This document shows positions 21,936 to 34,083 of a DNA stretch of 64,000 bases, piece by piece. A program made the translations under genes and the position numbers. The notes below the pieces were generated by a model, which was given only the letters and a program-made list of their open reading frames with translations, was not told the origin of the DNA and made no database searches. Positions within the stretch are counted from its first letter, which is position 1. Every line of letters begins with the position of its first letter. The DNA is from Alentia gelatinosa. Its lineage: Eukaryota; Annelida; Polychaeta; Phyllodocida; Polynoidae. The stretch is from the NCBI GenBank assembly GCA_950022655.1, contig OX465583.1:15523298-15587297 (forward strand). The letters run 5' to 3'.

Positions 21936-23680
21936 GGCCGTAATAAATGAACACCAACATGTAGACTCAACAGGCTGTGTGATTAAAATGATGTTCTTTC
22001 ATGTTGTTCATGTTAATGATTATAAGTTAACGTAGTAACTGAGCCCGTGGTGATGTCATGCTCGGTCTTTCGTCTCTTAAATACTTATAAGGCATATCGG
22101 TCAATTTGGCTTGGAAATTAAAACCCATGTCATTTTCCTGAAATTTGAATATGAATATCTCCAAGTGTTAGAGTACACATATCTAACTTAAAAGTTGGGG
22201 TTCACCGTGCTAGTTTTTGATCTAGAGATCAATATTATGACAATCTTATAATGGAATATAAAGAAATTCTAAAAAGTTACTTTTTACATAGTAAAACCCA
22301 AGTCTTTTTCTTCAAACTTTTAGAAAATATTGTAGATATATAGTCCTTCACATTTCAGTTTTAAAATTTACAGGTCACCATCTTTGTTTTTGAATGAATT
22401 GAAGATAACCATATCTTTTAATACATTTCCTATGTTAAGCAAGCAAATTTTAATTAGCTTATAGTTCCTATTAAAATTGGATAAACTGGATAATATATTA
22501 GATTTACTCATTCAGAATTAGAATGAATCAGAATGAATGAGTTTTGACTGATAATTGACAATATTTAAGAATCATCAGAATTGTCCGATATACCTTTAAC
22601 GGGCTCAATAGCTATCTTTCCTCATATTACCACATTGCTACATATTATTCACACCTTGCTAGAAAAACCATTCAGACTTTTCCTACATTTGTTTACCATG
22701 CTTTGGCTCGTCTCTCGCTTGGTTGAGTCTGTCGCTCAGTAATGGTTATTTCCTCTTTGTTTTTGTTATATTTTTTCCCTTCTCTATCCGTTTATTTTAT
22801 GATTTCTGATTTCGTTGACAAAAGAATTCTGCCGAGGTTTTCTCTGCTTGTTTTACCTCCTAATCCAATTGAGAACGCGGATGTAGTTTTTGTGGCGAAT
22901 TAGGCTGCGAGTGACAGTGGTGCCGCAGACCAGGATTGTTGACAGTGAAGACACTAAGCCAGCACCACCACCTGATTCACGCAATATTGCAAATAAAGTC
23001 AAGTCGGTTATTGAAGAAAACAATCCAATCAATTAACTAAGGCAACGAGCTAACAGTGCAAAGAAGACCGGAAAAAAATCTGTCCCTGTACAGCATTGAT
23101 TGGGGGTGAATAGGTTCCTAAAGCGACGAAGCCCAGCGATGCGACGAGCCACAACTCCACACCCAGCAAAACCTCCTTAATTGTTCTCGTTTTATTTGTT
23201 AACTATTACTGGAATTAGTTCAAGTAATTAATTCAACAATCGTCTTGATAAGAGTGTATGAATTCATAAAACACCTGAGAACACTGCAGCGCTGAGTTAT
23301 CAAGCAACATTTCAGACTTGAAACTTAACAATATTGATATAATATTCACCAGGAATCTCAGCAAATCGCACTTTTATTGTGCAAGCACATCTGCAGAGGT
23401 TTTCTCTAACATCGGAACTTTTCAGGAGAAGACTTTTATAAACATTGATGCATCAAATTCGTGTTTTAACAAGAATTGGAAATCATTGTAAACATTGCAT
23501 TTTCTATCATATTGTGTTGTTATTTCAGTAAAGGAAATAATGTTTGCTGGCGCACAGACAAACTGCGATATTGAAAATGAATCTGCATTCATTTAATCAA
23601 TATTCATAGCATTTAGCTATTCACCTTTCCATGTCATGTAAAGGACATTGTGTATGATACTCATGCAACGTGATTATTAT
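21935..23680. other. No feature seen
   Basis: Strongly AT-rich, few open frames and no clear repeats. Confidence 0.5.
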
Positions 23681-23682
23681 TA

Positions 23683-24000
23683 TTTTTTTTTTTTTGGTAG
23701 CAAATGTTTATTTCTCTATCAATACATGTTTTATCACTCTGCTCCAAATACATATCTCATAGGTTTCATACACTAGTAATACATCCATACATTCATAATG
23801 TGGTATATTCATGCTCCCAATATTTTTTTGTGTTTTTAGTAATGTAGTATAACAGGTAGATATCCCCTAAGACTCTTTCCTAACTAGCTTCCTTTCTAGA
23901 GGTTAGTTGCCACCCATATTATGGTTTTTCTACTTTAACATCTAATATATCTTTAGTTCATATCTCTCTATAGTATGTTTATAAACCATTGATTGTATCA
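23683..24000 (-). repeat. Possible LINE 3' end with poly(A), minus strand
   Basis: A 13-T run is followed by GGTAGCAAATGTTTATTTC. On the minus strand this is an AATAAA signal followed by CATTTGCTACC and poly(A), like the ends at 12346 and 27185. No coding remnant is recognised, and the left limit of the copy is unknown. Confidence 0.3.
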
Positions 24001-24460
24001 GAGAAAATCCATCCAAAATGAGTCTTTCAGTTCTGGGTGCTGTAAACAGAATACGAAAACAGGACATGGACAGTGAAATACCATTAGATTTCATCTGCCT
24101 GATTGTGAGTGTTGAGGAGAAAGCAGGCAGCTTTCACAGATGTTGTTTTGTAGCAGGTCTAGGTGTATATGACAGGACATCGATACTGCACACACTCTAC
24201 CCATACTCGTGAAATTAACTTGTGTTAGCACTGAGTTGGTTACATCATCACACAATGTTTACGTGCACACCAACGAACGTCTTGCCTCACGAAAAACAGA
24301 GGGAGTACACACGTAAAGTATGTAAATATCATCTTTGTGCACACATATGTATACATGATAATCACTGATGTAGCAGTACTCAATTCTAGCGCAACACCAT
24401 ATCATCATGTAATATTGGGCTACAATACGCCAGTCAGCCTACGTGTGGCCTTGAGTCTGG
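24001..24460. other. No gene recognised
   Basis: A 64-codon frame (24018-24212) has no recognised domain. Confidence 0.4.
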
Positions 24461-24489
24461 CATGGTCGTTAGCAAACATATGAATCTAC

Positions 24490-24596
24490 CCAGGGTCATC
24501 AGGTCATACCTAAGGTCCTTAAGTCATCAGGTCGTATCTAAGGTCATCCGATCCTTCCCATTGTCAAAAAAGTCATACCCAAGGTCAAAAGGTCAT
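24490..24596 (+). repeat. Degenerate tandem repeat with AGGTCA words
   Basis: The words AAGGTCAT and AGGTCATAC recur six or so times. At 24582-24595 two AGGTCA half-sites lie in direct orientation two bases apart (a DR2 arrangement, as bound by some nuclear receptors). Since the array is made of this word, binding is only a possibility. Confidence 0.4.
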
Positions 24597-24629
24597 GTAT
24601 ACAGAGAATCTGTGTCGGGGCTATATATA

Positions 24630-25095
24630 AGTAGCCCTGATAGGTCTTGCGATTGACTCCCTTATTGGAATCCAAATTTCGTCGGGAAGTCAGACAAAAT
24701 CGTAGCAGTGGGCCACACTTCTACAATTGACTAGGCGATAATAAGCAGACCGCATATAAAAATAATAAGATAATAAAAATGTGATATCTAATGATCTGAA
24801 AATTATAGTTTAATATCGGTATTATGATTCTGCCACAGTTATATTTTTCAGTTTGATTGTATACCTGTAAAATATATTCAGATTTATTAAATATTTCCAG
24901 GATTTTAGTATATTTCAACAGCAAAATACTGTCTCAGATCTACATTGATACACTGATTTAATTGTAAGCCATTCGTAACAACCACCTCTTTTTGAAACTT
25001 CAAATGCGATCCGCCGGCCTACAATATACATCGATGTTTAAGATTAGAATTATCGTAGACCTCTCGATACACCACGATTTCGCCGTTTCTAAGAG
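24630..25095. repeat. Decayed TTAA-type MITE with AT-rich core
   Basis: The left part has CGTCGGGAAGTCAGACAAAATCG; the right part has ATCGTAGACCTCTCGATACACC and CACGATTTCGCCGTTTC. The AT-rich interior (ATTCTGCCACAGTTATATTTTTC, TTTATTAAATATTTCCAGGAT) is homologous to that of the copy at 48386-49124. This shows that the family has a longer form with a core. No ORF. Confidence 0.5.
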
Positions 25096-25862
25096 GGGGT
25101 GTCCACCAAGCTCCCGACGCGAACCGACGCGCACCGATATTGCCCTCCCGATACAAAATCCATATCATAGAGCTTATCGGGGCAGTTGGTCAGGTTTCTA
25201 TGATAACGCTACCGACGCGCTACGACGCGAACGGACGCGAGCCGATAAAAAAAACATATCGTAGAGGGTCTACGACAATCGAACATGTATCGATTGTCGT
25301 AGCGCGTCGGGCCACGTCGGTGCGAGTCGGTATGTATAGATGACACTTTAAATGGGAAATCATATGAAATAATCAAAGGAAAATTATGAAATTGTCAGAA
25401 TACCTAGAATATTTAGTGGTAATGCCGCTTTGCAAAAATGGTGAAATTTGAGAAAAGATAAGGGTCTCAAATCGATCAATTTATACTTTAACTTGGAACT
25501 GGTTTTTTTTCATTAGATATTATTATGACATATCATATGATATTGTTTGTATTTTCAGATAAAATATCAATCTGAAATATGCATTATATTTGGAATTATA
25601 ATGGAAATATGGTTGGTTACACTAGTTGCATCGTGAGCTATATCGGGGTGTATCGGGACCATGGCACCTTTTTCATGCACCCTCCCAACACGTTACGATG
25701 CGCCCCGACGCGATCCGACGCAAGCCGACGCGAGCCGACGCGCTACGATATGGTAATTTTGTATCGGCTCGCGTCGGCTCGCGTCGGCGTTGGTGGGTGC
25801 GGGGTCTTATTGTAGTGCATCGGGAGTTCTATCGTGGTGCCTCGACGTAGGTGGGTGCGAGG
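25096..25862. repeat. Composite TTAA-type MITE, CGACGCG-rich
   Basis: The left end GGGGGTGTCCACCAAGCTCCCGA leads into repeats of ACCGACGCG, and a near-perfect hairpin (CGACAATCGAACATG / TATCGATTGTCG) lies at 25271-25299. An AT-rich core similar to that at 48630-48670 follows (GGAAAATTATGAAATT). A right part (25620-25862) has GCGTCGGCTCGCGTCGG and GTAGGTGGGTGCGAGGCC. Possibly two nested elements. Confidence 0.5.
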
Positions 25863-26157
25863 CCATATCTAGACATCAGAGTGGAAACATTTGCTGTGCA
25901 TTCTCTGTAACGAGTCAATGAAAGAGTGGTACGGGATTTTAAAGGTGGTCTTTCAATGGGTGCCTCCTCAGCGGTGTAACACTGTATTTCCATTGGTATC
26001 TAACCTTGTAAACGGCATCTAGTGGATTCTAGTTAAAGCACAACTGCCCTTAGTCTCTTACATTTATTTCTCATATATAACATTCTTTGATAGGGTCACT
26101 TCCTATACGATATATGGTTATGAAGAAATACCGTGTTTATGACAATGATGGTTTCAG

Positions 26158-26240
26158 CTGACGTCATGTGACGTCATTTACACCAAGGCCGAAATTTACG
26201 TCAGAACGTGACGTCAGAGCAGTATAATCACGTGACGTTC
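26158..26240. promoter_or_regulatory. Cluster of CRE-like sites
   Basis: Three complete TGACGTCA palindromes (26159, 26169, 26209), a TTACGTCA (26197) and a CACGTGACGT (26229) lie within 80 bases. TGACGTCA is the site of CREB/ATF bZIP factors. Spacing of 10 bases between the first two puts them on the same helix face. No associated gene was found, so enhancer or promoter function is inference. Confidence 0.4.
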
Positions 26241-26785
26241 CGGACTCATCAACCAAGCCAATAGCAGGGAATTTAAATTGAACAAATTTTTAGCGGGACA
26301 AACCAACTTACCGTCTGCCAGTATATCCATCCACCTCTGTGTGCTGACAAATGTAGTCCGACAATATCAGATTGAGGCTGGACTTAAAGCGATCAGCACC
26401 CTATTTTAACGTCCCTGAATCTGCCGCCAAATCAGGGCATAGAGCGGCGATTGTAATATACAATAACATTACGCTGCTAGAACAAAGGTTCATTAGTCTG
26501 CACCCAATTATACCCAGTAATTAGCGCGGCAGAAAGACGTCAATTGGAGGCAGAGCGGAGACAGCGTGTCCTACGATTGGAGAGTGTAGGCATCTATCGC
26601 CGGAAGTGGAACTCTCTTAATGAATAGGTTTTCTTTCCTCTGCAGCCATTCATATTTTACGTCGGTTCTTATGAGTATTTCTTTTTTTCTCTCACCCGCC
26701 GTCGTGTGGGTAGTTTCCTAGTTTTTAGTATTCATCTAGGAAGGAGCTCCATGCAGGCGGATATGACGGGGAAAGAGACACCTCC
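26241..26785. other. No gene recognised
   Basis: Mixed composition. A CCAAT-like word occurs near 26260; nothing else supported. Confidence 0.3.
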
Positions 26786-26789
26786 GGGA

Positions 26790-27120
26790 ACTAATACGAC
26801 CCGATAACACTACAGATTACAGACACCAAGCATGCAAGCTGTGTCGAGCTCAGTGTCCTCAGATAATACCAAAGATTACTGACACAAAGCATGTTAAACA
26901 TGGGGGTTGTGTACAGCTCAGTGGCCCCAAATAATACCACAGGTTACAGAACCGCGTCGTGTCGAACATGCAAGCTGTGTGCAATCATTGTCCTCAAATA
27001 ATACCACAGATTACAGACACAATGTGTTAGACATGCGAGATGTTCGTGTTTAACATGCAAGCTGTATACTGCTCAATATCCTCAGATAATACAGCAGCTC
27101 AGGGTCCTCAGATAATGCAT
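26790..27120 (+). repeat. Minisatellite, about 70-75 bp unit
   Basis: Four or so diverged units contain CTCAGATAATACCACAGATTACAGACAC and ACATGCAAGCTGTGT. Confidence 0.7.
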
Positions 27121-27184
27121 AAACATCATTGATCGGTTTCAGATACAAGCGGCCGTATGCTCCGAAGAGTTGACGCGTATATAA

Positions 27185-27723
27185 TTTTTTTTTTTTTAGA
27201 TCATTTATTTATACTGGTCAAATGCTCAGCAAATGAAGATGCTGGTTTTAGCGCATGGCCAGTCCCGTGTTACAATAATCTGATACAATCATATATATAG
27301 AGTATAACGAAACAGTATTAGCGATTAGAACATTTGGTAGAGTTGTACAATAGGACACAGTCGGGTCATTTTTTGCTCAACAGGCAAGTTCGACAAACAG
27401 TATAAGTTGACACGAGATTTTTGAGAACAAAGTAAGAGAGAAAAAAGTTCACCGTCAACAGTTTAGACATACACAGATAATAAATTATACTATGGTATAT
27501 TGCTTCTTAGTTGTATTTTTGCATTTCTCTTAAATTCCTTGTGATCAGGCAATGAGCGCAGTTCTGGTGGGAGGGCGTTCCATAAGAATGGCCCTTGGTA
27601 GTTCAATGATTTCCTGTACATGGTTAACTTGGGTAAATTCAGTTTAAAAGTAGGATCTTGCATAGAGACAACACCAAGGAGCATATATTTATAACCGCTT
27701 TTATCTGAAACCAGTTTATATTG
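27185..27723 (-). pseudogene. LINE reverse transcriptase C-terminus with poly(A)
   Basis: On the minus strand a frame open from about 27720 to 27490 encodes LVSDKSGYKYMLLG, then YRKSLNYQGPFLWNALPPELRSLPDHKEFKRN. This is the terminal yrG..LWN.LP..lR....FK motif of CR1/L2/Rex-group LINE proteins. A non-coding 3' region follows, with AATAAATGATCT and a poly(A) of about 14 at 27186-27200. The catalytic core is missing, so the copy is 5'-truncated, and the TIR element at 27724 lies directly at the break. It resembles the copies at 32264 and 15955 in kind but is a different family member. Confidence 0.75.
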
Positions 27724-27911
27724 TATTTATTATCCACCTTTTCTGGGCAAGTGGCATGTCAATATTAGTTCATGTTAGTTATGAACCATTTTTCCCTACC
27801 ACTATTTTTCCGTATGCGCCACCCAGAGCATACAACATATCCGTATGTGCCGAGTATACAAACTCCCTATGTGCTTTCTATGGACACTTTGTATTTCGTG
27901 GATAATAAAAC
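27724..27911. repeat. Short TIR element (TTTATTATCCA family), copy 2
   Basis: Left end TTTATTATCCACC, right end CGTGGATAATAAAA. The interior has CCGTATGCGCCACC and CCGTATGTGCCGAG, the same kind of repeated word as in the copy at 2336-2589. It abuts the LINE fragment. Confidence 0.6.
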
Positions 27912-28780
27912 TGATTATTGACACACAACTTGATAACGTCTTATGTTATGTTATGTGTCAGTGTCGTCAGATAATACATGAGTCTTAATTCCCGAAGACA
28001 GGCACAGATTCAGTTAGATACAAAACAAATGACTCCAACCTCTCCCAGCGGTGATCCTTTACTGTATGTATTTTGTTCCTCACGTCTAGTATTGATATAG
28101 AATACTATCAAATGTTTAGATTCAATTGGTTAGTTGACTGCTAAGTTGAGATCAGTCTTGCAAGCGTGCCTAGCTGGATCGTTCTGGTGGAATACCCCGC
28201 AAATAGTGAACTTTAGCGCAAATAGGGGCTGCACACACATGGATAATCCGGCTAGCTAATCTTCCAGGGTGATCAAGGAATATGCGGCCCACCTCAAAAG
28301 GCAACAATACAGATTTTGAGGTAACATTTGTATTTCTTAACATGAAGTGCAATATAATAAAGGAAATATTGCATGGTATAAATTTTTTGACCAACATAGA
28401 ACAACATTGCATATTTTTTCAGGTACTTAACGCTCGGTTTCAAGTCAAATTACTGAAATAATTTATCTAAAGCACTTGGACCTGAGCGCGAATCATCATA
28501 TTTGCGATGCAAGTTTGCCTATGTCTCCCATAGTTAATCCCATATTCCATATTATCTGTTGATTATATTATCTCACACTTGACAGTGATTCTCCCGGCTA
28601 AATGAGCTATGATGGTCCCGATTAGCCACTGACATGTAATATGTCGTAGACACCCGACGCTACAGCTTTTTCATCAGGAACAAATCCTCTAGACAGGCAG
28701 TGTGTATTATAGGGTCATCGCGGATCGCAGACAGGCAATCAGCTGCCCCGATGCGATTTTTATTTGTTTTGGTCGGGAGA
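27912..28780. other. No gene recognised
   Basis: An 80-codon minus-strand frame (28170-28412) has no recognised domain. Nothing else seen. Confidence 0.4.
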
Positions 28781-28783
28781 TGC

Positions 28784-29074
28784 ATAAGGCCCGGCGTCCA
28801 CCTACTACGATATGGCACCGATATGGTCTACGATGCACCTCCCGATAAAAAATCAGATTCACGTCGGAAGGTCACCTGATATCGGGGCAGTTGACCCCGT
28901 TTCTGCAATTAGACACCGATAAAAAAACCCATACTACGCATGGTGGATTGGCTTGTCTAGACATATGTCTACGATTTTGCAACTTCCCGATATGGCACCG
29001 ATTTTGACATTTTGTATCGGTGCCATATCGGGAGGTCTACGATTTTATCGTAGTAGGTGGACGCCGGGCCTTAT
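28784..29074. repeat. TTAA-type MITE (GGCGTCCACCTACTACG family)
   Basis: A perfect 28-bp terminal inverted repeat (28784-28811 and 29047-29074) starts ATAAGGCCCGGCGTCCACC. The termini carry ATAA/TTAT where the related families have TTAA. The central region has AGACATATGTCT. Internal words GATATGGCACCGAT and TCTACGAT repeat in both orientations. No ORF. Confidence 0.8.
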
Positions 29075-30060
29075 GAGGCCTGTCGCAGAAGTTATGAAGC
29101 TCAGTGGACGCAGGGCCTTCCTCCCAATACCTGTTCGAAAATAAATTGTGTGGGCGCGTATAAGGATATGGATAAGAAAACATTTGTAACCTATGCATAA
29201 AGGCAATCATAATTTCAGTCTCCTCCTTTTTTACTCACGCTTTACACCTGCGTATTAAAACACTTCGGGATTTTATATCATCTTTTATTTGTGGTTGAAA
29301 TCAAATATGATATCGGTGGAGGCACGGCCATCTCTATGAGCATGTTCTAAATCCCGCATGTTATAGCGGGTTTAACAGTGCGACGTGCTGCCTGTGGTTA
29401 CCCGGTGCTCTCTTTTACCCTGACCCGAACGAGGAACTCCCGAGCCCGCACCGGAAACGTGTAATTCCCGCCATAAACTGCCGCCACTCGGCTTCAGGGT
29501 GCAAACTCACCGCCGACTCAATCAATTGTCATTTTTCCTTATTTGACCAAATCACCGGACGCGCCCTAGACCGGATGTTGTGCGCAGGGAATGCTGGTAA
29601 ATGATCTCGGTCTCCCACCCGAGGTCTGACCGCCTTGCACTCTTCTAGCATTGGCTTAGTTTTACGTGTAAACTTTGTATCAAGCGGAATACGGCATCAG
29701 AGGCCTACATAAAACAAGTCATCTAAAGAAAAATGTGCTTGGAGAGTAGTGAAAACCCATCAAACATTCCCCTCTATCTTCATCCGAAAGATACTAAGAA
29801 GCATATCATGCATGGAGAGAGAAAACAAATCAAAAGAGCCTCGTAAACAACGACCAAAGTAAAAGACTCCTCTCGCGACGCGAATAGGAATGACGTGAAA
29901 AGGACGCATGCGCACATTGAGTAGTCTCTTTAGAGTGGCGGAGGCAGCGCAGTAAACAGTGCGTAAAGCGGCAGGAGGGGCACAGAGGGATATACAGAGA
30001 ACAGGTCATAAAGTAGAGATCACTACGCGCTCAGGGACGCGGGATTCGATGTCAGACGGT
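29075..30060. other. No gene; CpG-richer patch at 29380-29640
   Basis: The patch has CCCGAGCCCGCACCGG and CGCCACTCGGC-type DNA and may be a small CpG island. No exon with a supported start or splice site was found. Confidence 0.35.
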
Positions 30061-30063
30061 CTT

Positions 30064-30365
30064 TAATGCGTGCATAACGACACCGACATGATGTCTGCTA
30101 ATATACCCCAGCGACCGACATAACTACACCGACATGGTGCCTGCTAGACTCCAGCAGGCGGCATAACTACACCGACTTAATGCCTGCTAATAGACCCGAG
30201 CGGGCGGCAAACTACAACGATACTTTGCCTGAAACAGGTCCTAGTGAGCGGCAATACTGTTACACCGACATGATGTCCAACAATAAACCCCAGAATCTAG
30301 CTAGCACAGCTACACCGACATAATAGACCCGTGTGTTTTGCATAACTGTACTGACATGAATACTA
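30064..30365 (+). repeat. Minisatellite, about 55 bp unit
   Basis: Five or six diverged units contain TACACCGACATGATG, GCCTGCTAATAGACCC and GAGCGGCA. Confidence 0.7.
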
Positions 30366-30435
30366 CTGATGGATCCCAAAAGGAAACGTTTGTCTGTAGC
30401 GTAGGGAGATTTGTAGTGTATTGAATTGGGTTCCT

Positions 30436-30620
30436 ACATATTATCTTAGCCTGGTATAAACGTTCACGGGCTTAACATTGGGAAGTCGTACTCACAAGGC
30501 ATGCGAGTACGGTAACTCATACCCGATGGGTGATAAACAGATAAATGTATCTAGGCTATTATGATATCAGAAGCATAGTCGTGTTTGGTCCGAGTCTTCG
30601 TTCGCCATCGGGTATGGCGT
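30436..30620 (-). repeat. Two-hairpin element (TTAGCCTGG subtype), partial
   Basis: Starts TTATCTTAGCCTGGTATAAACGT, the inverse of the right end of the copy at 55040-55325. The tail palindrome follows (GTACTCACAAGGCATGCGAGTAC), then one arm of the hairpin (GTGTTTGGTCCGAGTCTTCGTTCGCCATC). The second arm is missing. Confidence 0.6.
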
Positions 30621-31080
30621 GTGCAGTTATATAAAATTCCCCCCTCTATTAAGAGTTTATTTAAACCCTTATTAAGGCCCCATCCCGCGAAGGGGAACAC
30701 CCTGCATAAAGGGACAGTTTTTTTCGGTAAGGAATGCTTCTTAACCCCGGTTACCAGGACACTTTAGAAGGACATCTAATCAAATCTAACAGAAAGTCGG
30801 TTAGTGATGCCACCGACTGTGCATCAGTACCGAAAATTCGGTGAGGGTAATAGATCTCACTCTAAGCAGAAAGATTGTGGGTCATTTCACGAGCTGGGTC
30901 CATTCCATTGACCGACTTTGGGTCAGCAGTGCCAAAGGTCTGTCGGTGTTTCCTGACTGTAGATCAGAGACGAGAAATCAGCCAATGGAAAGAGGCCTTT
31001 ACGGGGACACCACGCAAAAGGAGGCAATTTGCTCGGAATGGAGGGCGTCTCCTTTAGTGGGGTTTAGTCTACATGTATGT
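30621..31080. other. No gene recognised
   Basis: Short overlapping open frames without recognised domains (30585-31113). Confidence 0.4.
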
Positions 31081-31085
31081 ACATT

Positions 31086-31388
31086 AGAGGCCCCTCCCAC
31101 CTACTACGATTAAGTCTACGATTAACTCTTTTTCCGTGTCGGCGACAAACAAACGGAATCGTGGAGGTGTCGCCGACGAACTCGTCAATTAGTCAGGTTT
31201 TGTCGCCGACGAACTCGCTGCGCACCGACGCGCTACGACGCACTACAACAAAAAAACGTTAATCGTAGAGGGTCTACGATATTCAAACATGTTTGAATTT
31301 CGTAGTGCGTCGGTGTGCGTCGTAGTGCGTCGGAAGGTTAATCGCAGACTTAATCGTAGTGCGTCGTAGTAGGTGGGAGGGGGCCCTT
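31086..31388. repeat. TTAA-type MITE (CCTCCCACCTACTACG family)
   Basis: Left end GAGGCCCCTCCCACCTACTACG, right end the inverse with GTAGTAGGTGGGAGGGGGCCC. Subterminal TTAATCGTAGAC words and CGACGCGCTACGACGCAC repeats are present. A perfect 18-bp palindrome, ATTCAAACATGTTTGAAT, lies at 31281-31298, preceded by AATCGTAGAGGGTCTACGAT. The flanks ATTA/TTAT suggest a decayed TTAA site. No ORF. Confidence 0.75.
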
Positions 31389-31389
31389 A

Positions 31390-32255
31390 TACACCATCGT
31401 GATGAACCGACCTCGCATGGCACGACTGCGACACTGTGTCTGTGCCGTAGTTGTGTTACAACTTCTCTGACAATCTTTGATGTGTGTTCAGCATTGTCGG
31501 AAACATTATTTCTTACCTATGGCCGAAAACCCCAAAGTTACACAGTACTGCTAGGGGCGTGGTAACTCTGTGATACAAATCGAGGGTGCAGTTTTCCTTA
31601 TCAAGGATGGCTGGTTCGTTTATCGAGGGCATCACGTGACGGTTTCCCAGACAATCGGAGGTAAACGAATCGCCGTTCTATCAGTATTTGACGCTCCATA
31701 TTAATAAGGAAACAACTTACTATACACCTATATCCATATCACCTACCCATACGTCGTATTTAAGGCTGTACCTCGCTACATGTATACGTGGTACAGCCAT
31801 CTAAAACCAGCTAATAACAGCGAAATTAATGATGCACTTGCAAACAGGGGAATCGGACTTGTACCCCTATATCCACACCCCATGTCCTAATTCCAGTGTT
31901 TTACCTACAACTCCACATAATTAGGCCTACCGCATACTGAGATTTAGTGATTGGAGTTTCTATTATATTTTCAGTTTATGAGATCGATCTATACTGACAT
32001 AAGTGACGTATTAGCCACTTGCTGCCAGATATGAAGTAAGAATCATATATTACTGCATTACAACAATTATTTAGTTTTTACCATTCAGTATTACTGATAC
32101 AAGTTATCAAAGAAAAGACACAATGGCCACCGATATCACGCAGTCCTTTGCATGCAAGGGCCATTTTTTAATATAATCTCCGGCTGGAGATTCCCACCAC
32201 CCGTAATCTCTGTCCTGTGAATTACACATTCCCTATAGGTTTGGGGGTTTTTTTC
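31390..32255. other. No feature seen
   Basis: Mixed composition; short frames only. Confidence 0.4.
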
Positions 32256-32263
32256 AGTTTTTT

Positions 32264-32730
32264 TTTCCAGTCATTTCTTTATTGACATAGTCTAAAAAAG
32301 TTTTACATGAGAATTTTTGATATTCAGATCGTTTTACATGCCAACAAAGAGGCCGGTGGCAATCAGCTGTAGACAGTTCAGCTGGTTTTCATTGTCAGGC
32401 CTGTTATTACCCTGGTACTTTGTGTCAAGTCTTAGTTAACAATACAGATCTCACGTAGCAAATATAAAGGATGAGGTTTACACCAACTTCTTTCTTTTAT
32501 ACAATGAAGAATAACATGATCATGCGTATTTAACAAATGGGTATAAGAAACCATCATAGCACAGTTACAAGTATTACAGGGTCGGGATTTGCTCCATCAT
32601 CGTTGTTTTAGTGAGCTTTTTAAAATATTCATAAGAGGGAGTATTCCTCAAGAGAGCAGAGAGATTATTCCATTTTACGGTATGGTATGGAGCCCTCAAA
32701 GTTGATCGATATGACATCGAAAACCAATTA
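32264..32730 (-). pseudogene. LINE C-terminal remnant with poly(A)
   Basis: On the minus strand a frame open from about 32720 down to a stop at 32574-32576 encodes SYRSTLRAPYHTVKWNNLS, then RNTPSYEYFKKLTK. This has the C-terminal layout (W-N-x-L...F-K) of CR1/L2-group LINE proteins. A 300-base 3' region follows, with an AATAAA-like TCAATAAAG and an A-run (32264-32273). No polymerase core, so it is 5'-truncated. Confidence 0.6.
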
Positions 32731-34025
32731 AATATTTGCTAAATGATGAGTACGAAGCATCACGGACCTTCCCCGTGTCACCGGACCGTTACAATTCGGG
32801 GTAGTTACCTCGCTGTAAACGTCTGAGGTTGCACCTACACGGGTTCGATATCAGAACTTTGTAAATCTCCACAGCAATACGGTTTTCGCATATTCCCAAA
32901 CCCATATAGAATAGAGCCGTATGTGCACACCATCATCTATTCAACCCCCTAATACAACTGTGGTAATCAAGTCTTGAGTTACTCATTCATTAAGAGCTGC
33001 TCGTGTCGTTTTGATCGTCCTCAGGTTGTGACCTCTGGCCCTTCCTCTTAATATCAAAGTCCCTGTGCACTGAATGGGCTGCCAAATGATTCAGTCTGTG
33101 GTTAGAGGTTCATAATAATACATAAACATACATATAATGATGGAATTCTTGCAGATTGAATATGAAACAAAAAAATAACAAAACTTCAGTTGAACTTAAT
33201 TGATCTAGTTTATGTTAAATTAAGTTCATTATTTGGTAATACTGTCCCACAAGGATAGCAGATTAAACAGGAAATATAATAATTTAAATCAGAATAATTG
33301 AATCGTGGAAAAATTGTATGATTAATCTAGTTAGCCATGCCTTAGTGGTTAATGGGTAATGCAGCTCGAGTATGGCAACACATATAAATAGACCTTTCTC
33401 CACAGGCCGATGTCGCACCTTATCTACTTGGTTATACAATGCCTGCAGCCAAACACCTAATAACATTTTCTTTAGAACTGGATGAGCGTAATATCTTTAT
33501 AATCCCAATGTATGTTATTCTCAGAGAAATTGCAGCTATTGCATCATATTCTATGGTATTCTAGCTACAATTTGGTATGTCATACAATTTTTTAGATATA
33601 CCTTAGAGAGCACAGGACGCAGGACGCTACCACTTGCTTATCTTTTTCCAAGTTAAAACCAAAACAATTATCAACTCTGAAGCTTAGACAGTCAAGACTC
33701 TTCAATACCTTAGTTTGATCCAGCTATTTAACATCTGTCAAAAACAACACTTCTGGAATCTGAAACCATACTGATAGGGACCAGAACCAAACAGGACACA
33801 CTGCAAAAGCCCACAACAAGAAGAAAATCAGTTAGACAGTGGGCACAACATGAAAGTACACAATATAAGAAACCATGGGTGAAATTACCATGAATCATAT
33901 ACAAAATACAGTCCCCAAAATGAACCTGACGAGTCGGAAGACGGCGAAACTGCACAAGAAACATTTCAGGCAACAAAAACACAGATCTCATCCACCTGGA
34001 CTCCATCTTTGGGTCAAGGCAGGTC
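32731..34025. other. No gene recognised
   Basis: AT-rich. A 107-codon minus-strand frame (33728-34051) and an 89-codon plus-strand frame overlap each other without recognised domains. Confidence 0.4.
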
Positions 34026-34029
34026 AGAT

Positions 34030-34083
34030 CTGGGAGCTGTTTCAAAACCATAGACTTAACCCACGTTTTGAAACAGCTCCCAG
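34030..34083. repeat. Perfect 19-bp inverted repeat
   Basis: CTGGGAGCTGTTTCAAAAC (34030-34048) and its exact inverse (34065-34083) are separated by 16 bases. Probably a minimal MITE or fold-back remnant. Confidence 0.7.
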
